Positions 7,264-10,614 of a stretch of 10,614 nucleotides of DNA are shown here, one piece after another. A program made the translations under genes and the position numbers. Every line of letters begins with the position of its first letter. The stretch's first letter is position 1. The DNA is from Chloroflexota bacterium (lineage in GTDB: Bacteria > Chloroflexota > Anaerolineae > UBA7937 > JACPPX01): positions 1-10,614 of the forward strand of contig JACPPX010000053.1 of assembly GCA_016190785.1 (NCBI GenBank), read 5' to 3'. Under the pieces are notes generated by a model that saw nothing but the letters and a program-made list of their open reading frames with translations, searched no databases and had not been told where the DNA came from.

Positions 7264-7827
7264 TTACAAAAGCACAATACTAGATACTGCACCGTAGATT
7301 ATGACACTGATCATGTCTTGAATGACAGTAGCGATCGGCCCCGCCCCGACCGCAGGGTCCTCACGGAGGCGTTGCGACGCCTGAGTGATTAATAGGGCCA
7401 CTAACGGAGCAGAGGCCGCGGTGGAAAACATAGAGACTCCAACGCTTACAGCCAGCAAATTATCTCTGAGCCACCACAATGCTACCAGCCCCGAAGCAAT
7501 TCCCAAAACCACACCTAGCATCAACCCAACCACTGACTCTTTGATCAAATAAATTTGAAATCTTGCCTCGCCGGTTTTTAGAGCTCGAGTGTAGATAGAC
7601 TGAGTCTGAGTGCCGATGGCATCGGCCATATAAACAATAAAAGGCAGGAAAAAGGCAACAGCCACATTCCGGGCCAGTACCTCTTCAAATTGAGAGGTGA
7701 GAAAAGAAATTACTATCCCTAACCCTAATCCAATCAATAGTGAAGGAAGCCGCAGTCGCAACAAAGTTTGCGGCGACTCGGTCACATCCTCGGCATACTC
7801 AATGGGCTTTTGTCGCTTGTTTTTCAC
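7264..7827 (-). CDS. Short MgtE-type divalent cation transporter (membrane domain only)
   Basis: This 187-residue protein matches the C-terminal membrane domain of the MgtE family. It has about five membrane segments (28-44, 54-68, 97-117, 124-148, 165-186). Motifs include PFIVYMADAIGTQTQSI (62-78), in the position of the canonical NxGxQ region, and EDPAVGAGPIATVIQD (156-171), whose Asp171 aligns with the pore-side acidic residue of MgtE. The cytoplasmic MgtE N and CBS domains, which sense magnesium in full-length channels, are absent. Stand-alone versions exist in bacteria and archaea and probably act as dimers; the ion, likely Mg2+ or another divalent cation, is inferred. The start is GTG at 7827, directly after an in-frame TAA, with a weak ribosome site. 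It lies downstream of tRNA-Ser on the same strand. Confidence 0.82.
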   Translation of the reverse strand: MKNKRQKPIEYAEDVTESPQTLLRLRLPSLLIGLGLGIVISFLTSQFEEVLARNVAVAFFLPFIVYMADAIGTQTQSIYTRALKTGEARFQIYLIKESVVGLMLGVVLGIASGLVALWWLRDNLLAVSVGVSMFSTAASAPLVALLITQASQRLREDPAVGAGPIATVIQDMISVIIYGAVSSIVLL

Positions 7828-7873
7828 TTAGCCATCATTTTTAGAATCGAGATCTTTTTGCCGGGCGAATCTT

Positions 7874-7931
7874 GCCTTCGCGATCTTCTGGTGGATTTTG
7901 TCCGTCGTAGCCTGCCTCGACAGGCGAAGGC
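7874..7931. repeat. Inverted repeat in the tRNA-Ser 3' trailer
   Basis: A perfect 8-bp inverted repeat, GCCTTCGC (7874-7881) and GCGAAGGC (7924-7931), encloses about 42 bp that hold a second, smaller inverted repeat GCCTG/CAGGC (7910-7914 and 7921-7925). It abuts the mature 3' end of tRNA-Ser. It could fold in the precursor and affect 3' processing. There is no T-run to make it a terminator. Confidence 0.4.
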
Positions 7932-8018
7932 GGAGGGGGTGGGATTCGAACCCACGATCCCGCTAGGCGGGATAACGGTTTTCGAGACCGCCCCATTCGT
8001 CCACTCTGGCACCCCTCC
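7931..8018 (-). tRNA. tRNA-Ser(CGA)
   Basis: The minus strand folds into a complete 88-nt class II tRNA. The acceptor arm is GGAGGGG with CCCCTCC and a G discriminator; the D arm CCA/TGG follows. The anticodon arm has the loop CTCGAAA, giving anticodon CGA, which reads the serine codon UCG. A long variable arm has a 7-bp stem ATCCCGC/GCGGGAT, and the T arm is GTGGG-TTCGAAT-CCCAC. A long variable arm plus G discriminator is characteristic of tRNA-Ser. The 3' CCA is not encoded (the next bases are CCT), so it must be added by CCA nucleotidyltransferase. The gene sits 39 bp after tadA, on the same strand. Confidence 0.95.
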
Positions 8019-8057
8019 GAGATCACCCTAAAAATCGATGGGTCAAAATCAACGAGG

Positions 8058-8519
8058 CTAGGCTTCGACCCGTGCCCGTAAATCGGCAAAGAATTTCTCC
8101 AAAAGCGCCTCGGCTTCTTCCTGGAGCACCCCGCTCTCGACTTCGATCTGGTGGTTGAAATGTGGCTCACGAACTAAATCCACGACACTACCCACCGCTC
8201 CGGCTTTGGGATCGGGGGCGGCATACACCAGCCGCTCCACACGGGCCTGAACCAGGGCCCCGGCACACATCGGGCAGGGCTCCAGGGTGGAGTAAAGGGT
8301 GGTGCCCAAAAGCCGCCATCCTCCTAGAGTGTGGGCTGCGTCCTGCAGGGCCAAGATTTCGGCGTGAGCAGTGGGATCGTGGAGGGTCTCCTTCTGGTTG
8401 TGGCCACGGCCAACGACCCTCCCTTCTTTGACCACTACCGACCCGATGGGCACTTCCCCTTTGCTATGTGCCACCTGCGCCTCTTCTAATGCCAGGCGCA
8501 TGAACTGGTTGTCGTCCAC
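8058..8519 (-). CDS. tadA: tRNA-specific adenosine-34 deaminase TadA
   Basis: This 153-residue protein has the usual length of TadA, the zinc enzyme that converts A34 to inosine in tRNA-Arg(ACG). The cytidine/deoxycytidylate deaminase fold shows the zinc-binding, proton-relay HAE motif (His52, Glu54) and PCPMCAG (Cys82, Cys85). Family features also include EVPIGSVVV (22-30), the GHN at 39-41 with substrate-contacting Asn41, STLEPC, and the C-terminal helix EALLEKFFADLR. The start is GTG at 8519; the next start-like codons would remove the conserved N-terminal helix. No ribosome site lies at normal spacing. A -10 box ends 6 bp before the GTG, so the mRNA is probably leaderless. It is divergent from greA and is followed by tRNA-Ser. 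Confidence 0.93.
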   Translation of the reverse strand: MDDNQFMRLALEEAQVAHSKGEVPIGSVVVKEGRVVGRGHNQKETLHDPTAHAEILALQDAAHTLGGWRLLGTTLYSTLEPCPMCAGALVQARVERLVYAAPDPKAGAVGSVVDLVREPHFNHQIEVESGVLQEEAEALLEKFFADLRARVEA

Positions 8520-8525
8520 AAGCGA

Positions 8526-8555
8526 AGTATAGCCTAGTAGTTGACTCCTTTACAA
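8526..8555 (-). promoter_or_regulatory. tadA promoter, predicted leaderless start
   Basis: Minus strand: -35 TTGTAA (8555-8550), 18-bp spacer, -10 TATACT (8531-8526). The -10 is followed by six bases and then the GTG start codon, placing the expected transcription start on the start codon itself. A sequence AAAGGAG lies between the two hexamers, about 26 bp before the GTG, too far to serve as its ribosome site. Confidence 0.55.
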
Positions 8556-8577
8556 ATCAGCATTTGTGGGGTATAAT
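8549..8577 (+). promoter_or_regulatory. greA-lysS promoter
   Basis: Plus strand: -35 TTTACA (8549-8554, five of six matches to consensus), 17-bp spacer, perfect -10 TATAAT (8572-8577). Expected transcription start is near 8584, giving a leader of about 115 nt before greA. A second hexamer TTGACT (8541-8546) is 25 bp from the -10, too far to pair with it. The -35 overlaps the tadA -35 on the other strand. Confidence 0.7.
8552..8567. promoter_or_regulatory. Operator-like inverted repeat between divergent promoters
   Basis: A perfect inverted repeat ACAAAT-CAGC-ATTTGT overlaps both -35 elements and extends into the greA spacer. A dimeric regulator bound here could block both promoters. No regulator gene is adjacent, and the repeat may also be chance in an AT-rich promoter. 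Confidence 0.4.
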
Positions 8578-8584
8578 ATGCTTT

Positions 8585-8611
8585 GCGCAGGGATAAGAAA
8601 ATCCCCTGCGC
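8585..8611 (+). promoter_or_regulatory. greA leader hairpin 1
   Basis: A perfect 8-bp stem, GCGCAGGG (8585-8592) with CCCTGCGC (8604-8611), closes an 11-nt A-rich loop. It starts about at the expected transcription start. Its left arm can alternatively pair, with one bulge, with CCCTGGCGC (8639-8647) in the terminator hairpin, so the two structures could exclude each other. Confidence 0.55.
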
Positions 8612-8633
8612 TTGAATTAAAAGCCTTCAGTTC

Positions 8634-8652
8634 GGCGCCCCTGGCGCTTTTT
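8634..8652 (+). terminator. Attenuator-like terminator in the greA leader
   Basis: GCGCC (8635-8639) pairs with GGCGC (8643-8647) around a 3-nt loop, with a possible extra G-T pair, followed directly by TTTTT (8648-8652). The stem is short but entirely G-C. It lies between the promoter and greA, so it would act as a premature terminator. Strength cannot be judged without folding energy or RNA data. Confidence 0.5.
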
Positions 8653-8684
8653 GCTTGTCTTCCCCGAGAAGGGTAAAACGCCAC

Positions 8685-8690
8685 AAAAGG
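8685..8690 (+). promoter_or_regulatory. greA ribosome binding site
   Basis: AAAAGG ends 9 nt before the ATG at 8700. It is too close to serve the in-frame ATG at 8691, so it selects 8700 as the greA start. Confidence 0.6.
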
Positions 8691-8699
8691 ATGGGTATC

Positions 8700-9185
8700 A
8701 TGTCCAGAAAAGCAGCGGAGACCAATAAAAAAACCTTTCTTACTCCCGAAGGACGTAAGAAAATAGAAGAAGAACTGGAGCACCTGCGCAATGTAAGGCG
8801 GCCCCAGGTGGTGGAGCGCATCCGCGAGGCTAAAGAAGAGGGAGAAGTCCTAGAGAATGCGGAATACGATGACGCCAAGAACGAGCAGGCATTCGTCGAA
8901 GGGCGGATTGCCGAATTGGAAGCCATCCTGGCTAATTTCGTCCTCATCAAGAAAGAAAAAGGCTCAGACACAGTAGGGTTGGGATCCCAGGTCACTGTCC
9001 TGGAGGATGGCCGAGAACAGGTCACCTACCAGATCGTGGGCTCCGCAGAAGTGGATCCCAAAACTGGTCGCATCTCCAACGAGTCCCCCCTCGGCCAGGC
9101 CCTCCTCGGGCACCGGGCTGGCGAAGAGGTTACATTCCGCACCCCCGGCGGAACGGTGCAAGTCAAAATCATCAAAGTGCTATGA
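8700..9185 (+). CDS. greA: Transcription elongation factor GreA
   Basis: This 161-residue protein matches the usual GreA length (about 158). GreA enters the RNA polymerase secondary channel and stimulates cleavage of backtracked RNA. The N-terminal coiled coil (about 10-80) starts with the family signature FLTPEGRKKIEEELEHL and has the tip sequence GEVLENAEYDDAK (48-60). The C-terminal FKBP-like domain includes VGLGSQVTVL, YQIVGSAEVDP, the signature NESPLGQALLGHRAGEEV, and ends in VKIIKVL. The tip normally reads GDLxENAEY; here the first acidic residue is Glu49 rather than Asp, while Glu52 is kept, so cleavage activity is probably retained but could differ. The ATG at 8700 is chosen from ribosome-site spacing; an upstream TTG at 8655 lies just past the terminator-like hairpin and is rejected. 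Its stop overlaps the lysS start. Confidence 0.94.
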   Translation: MSRKAAETNKKTFLTPEGRKKIEEELEHLRNVRRPQVVERIREAKEEGEVLENAEYDDAKNEQAFVEGRIAELEAILANFVLIKKEKGSDTVGLGSQVTVLEDGREQVTYQIVGSAEVDPKTGRISNESPLGQALLGHRAGEEVTFRTPGGTVQVKIIKVL

Positions 9186-10614
9186 ACCCCCAAACCGAGA
9201 ATCCCGAGCAGCAGCCAACCAGGAGTGGGGAGGCGGAGGAAACTTCGGGGCGGGGTTATATTCTGCGGGATCGTCTCAAGAAGTTAGATAGAATCCGAGA
9301 ACAAGGTGGCGACCCTTATCCTCCCCGTGTTACCCGCACTCACTCCACGGCCGAAGCATTGAGACTACTGGAAGAGCATCCCCAGAAAAGTCCTCCGGAC
9401 AAAATTTCGATCTGTGGTCGCCTACTTTCCCTACGGATAATGGGTAAAGCCTCCTTTGCCCATCTGGCTGACGGCACGGGGCGGATCCAGCTCTATGCCA
9501 GTCAAAATACAGATAGCCTAGGCTCTCAAGAATACAAACGCTTTGCAGATGATCTGGACATCGGGGATTTTATCTCCGTGGAGGGATCTGTTTTCTATAC
9601 TAAGACAGAGGAACCGACGCTGCGAGTCTCGAGCTTTGCCTTCCTCGCCAAATCCCTCCGCCCCTTGCCCGAGAAGTGGCATGGACTTAAAGATGTGGAG
9701 GCCCGCTTCCGCCAACGTTATCTGGACATCCTGTCCAATGAAGAAGTGCGCAAAGTTTTCATCACCCGCAGCCGGATAGTGAGCAGCCTGCGCCGCTTCT
9801 TCGATGAGCGCGGGTTCCTGGAAGTGGAGACCCCAGTCCTCCAGCCGATCTACGGCGGAGCCGCAGCCCGCCCCTTCACTACCCATCACCAAGCCTTGGA
9901 TGAAGATCTGTATTTGCGAATCTCCGACGAACTTTACCTCAAACGACTGCTCATCGCCGGGCTGGATCGGGTGTATGAGATCGGGAAGGACTTCCGCAAC
10001 GAGGGCCTCTCGACCAAGAACAATCCCGAATTCACCCAAATCGAAGCCTATCAAGCCTATGCCGATTACCAAGAGATGACGCGTCTGGTGGAAGAAGCTT
10101 TCTCATTTATCGCCCGCGAAATCCTGGGCAAGACCAAGATCACCTATCAGGGAAGGGAGATAGAGCTAGCCTCACCCTGGAAGCGGATCACCTTGCGCCA
10201 AGCGATACAGGAGGCCACGGGGATCGATCTGGAAAAGGTTTCTACCCTGGAGGCGCTGCGGCAAGAGGTGAAAAACCGGAAATTGGTGGTGGATGATAAG
10301 CCCAGCTGGGGGCTTCTGGCCGAGGAGATCCTTAAGGAATATGTGGAGAAGGACCTGATCCGGCCAACTTTTGTGATCGATTATCCTCTGGACATTTCTC
10401 CCTTGGCCAAGAAGAAAAGAGAAAATCCAAAATTCGCGGAGCGCTTCGAATTCTTCATTGCCGGATTGGAATGCGGCAACGCCTTCAGCGAACTAAACGA
10501 CCCCCAGGAGCAGAGAGCGCGTTTCCAAAAACAAGCCCAGCTGCAAGAGGAATGGGAGGAAGCCCACCCCGTGGATGAAGATTTCATCCGGGCCATGGAG
10601 TACGGTATGCCCCC
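9182..10614 (+). CDS. lysS: Lysyl-tRNA synthetase, class II, partial (C-terminus beyond right edge)
   Basis: About 477 codons are visible, close to the full length of LysRS (about 490-510). It activates lysine and charges tRNA-Lys. After an unusual 25-residue polar N-terminal extension come YILRDRLKKLDRIREQGGDPYP (26-47) and an OB-fold anticodon-binding domain (about 75-155, with GRLLSLRIMGKASFAHL). Class II motif 1 lies around FFDERGFLEVETPVL (206-220); GGAAARPFTTHH follows; motif 2 is YEIGKDFRNEG (265-275) through NPEFTQIEAY. The substrate-pocket segment ECGNAFSELNDP is also present. Motif 3 lies beyond the edge. The residue before NPEFT is Asn280, where LysRS typically has His. The ATG at 9182 overlaps the greA stop (ATGA), indicating translational coupling. 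Confidence 0.95.
   Translation, partial: MNPQTENPEQQPTRSGEAEETSGRGYILRDRLKKLDRIREQGGDPYPPRVTRTHSTAEALRLLEEHPQKSPPDKISICGRLLSLRIMGKASFAHLADGTGRIQLYASQNTDSLGSQEYKRFADDLDIGDFISVEGSVFYTKTEEPTLRVSSFAFLAKSLRPLPEKWHGLKDVEARFRQRYLDILSNEEVRKVFITRSRIVSSLRRFFDERGFLEVETPVLQPIYGGAAARPFTTHHQALDEDLYLRISDELYLKRLLIAGLDRVYEIGKDFRNEGLSTKNNPEFTQIEAYQAYADYQEMTRLVEEAFSFIAREILGKTKITYQGREIELASPWKRITLRQAIQEATGIDLEKVSTLEALRQEVKNRKLVVDDKPSWGLLAEEILKEYVEKDLIRPTFVIDYPLDISPLAKKKRENPKFAERFEFFIAGLECGNAFSELNDPQEQRARFQKQAQLQEEWEEAHPVDEDFIRAMEYGMP

Noticed and set aside
7824..8170. Two minus-strand frames of 62 and 109 residues across the tRNA region
   Set aside because: Both translate the tRNA-Ser sequence itself and have no protein-family character.
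8655..8699. Upstream TTG and in-frame ATG (8691) as greA starts
   Set aside because: The TTG lies three bases after the terminator T-run with no ribosome site; the ATG at 8691 sits directly against AAAAGG. The ATG at 8700 has proper spacing and gives normal GreA length.
9518..10072. 184-residue minus-strand frame
   Set aside because: It is antisense to the core of lysS, whose motifs are unmistakable; the frame has no recognisable motifs.

Overview
The window is bacterial, with roughly even GC and dense gene packing. It contains housekeeping genes: class II lysyl-tRNA synthetase, GreA, TadA and tRNA-Ser. These sit beside accessory genes: two related polytopic membrane glycosyltransferase-like proteins, a bacterial ComA-like protein, a MmgE/PrpD protein, NDH-2 and a YdeI/DUF1905 protein. 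The greA-lysS pair and the style of the LysRS sequence loosely suggest Chloroflexota or another deep-branching phylum. This is an impression only; no search was run.

Layout. From 1 to 8519 every gene lies on the minus strand; from 8700 to the right edge the genes are on the plus strand. Read in the direction of minus-strand transcription, the order is: tadA (8519-8058), tRNA-Ser(CGA) (8018-7931), a short MgtE-type cation transporter (7827-7264), a 324-bp non-coding stretch with a decayed DUF1905 fragment, a complete GT-C-like membrane protein (6939-5467), the intact DUF1905/YdeI protein (5411-4911), a SAM methyltransferase (4939-4265), NDH-2 (4262-2988), then MmgE/PrpD (2921-1548), the ComA-like protein (1510-674) and a second GT-C-like protein (643 to beyond position 1). 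On the plus strand, greA (8700-9185) overlaps lysS (from 9182), which runs off the right edge.

How the genes may work together. The methyltransferase and NDH-2 are 2 bp apart and probably co-translated, so a respiratory-quinone link is possible. PrpD and the ComA-like protein form a tight pair with their own promoter-like sequence; no other coenzyme M genes are present, so this is probably not coenzyme M synthesis. The two GT-C-like proteins align without gaps over about 210 residues at about 45% identity (counted by hand), so they are paralogues bracketing the metabolic block. A 45-bp stretch at 7123-7167 is 37/45 identical to the start of the intact DUF1905 gene and in the same reading phase, which points to an old local duplication.

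The most compact regulatory region is the 180 bp between tadA and greA. Two divergent sigma70-type promoters overlap at their -35 elements, with a perfect 6-bp inverted repeat across them. The tadA promoter would give a leaderless mRNA. The greA leader contains two hairpins that could switch with each other, the second followed by five T residues, which suggests attenuation of greA-lysS. I did not find a clearly new multi-gene system; the most unusual features are this regulatory region, the duplicated GT-C/DUF1905 material and the PrpD/ComA-like pair.
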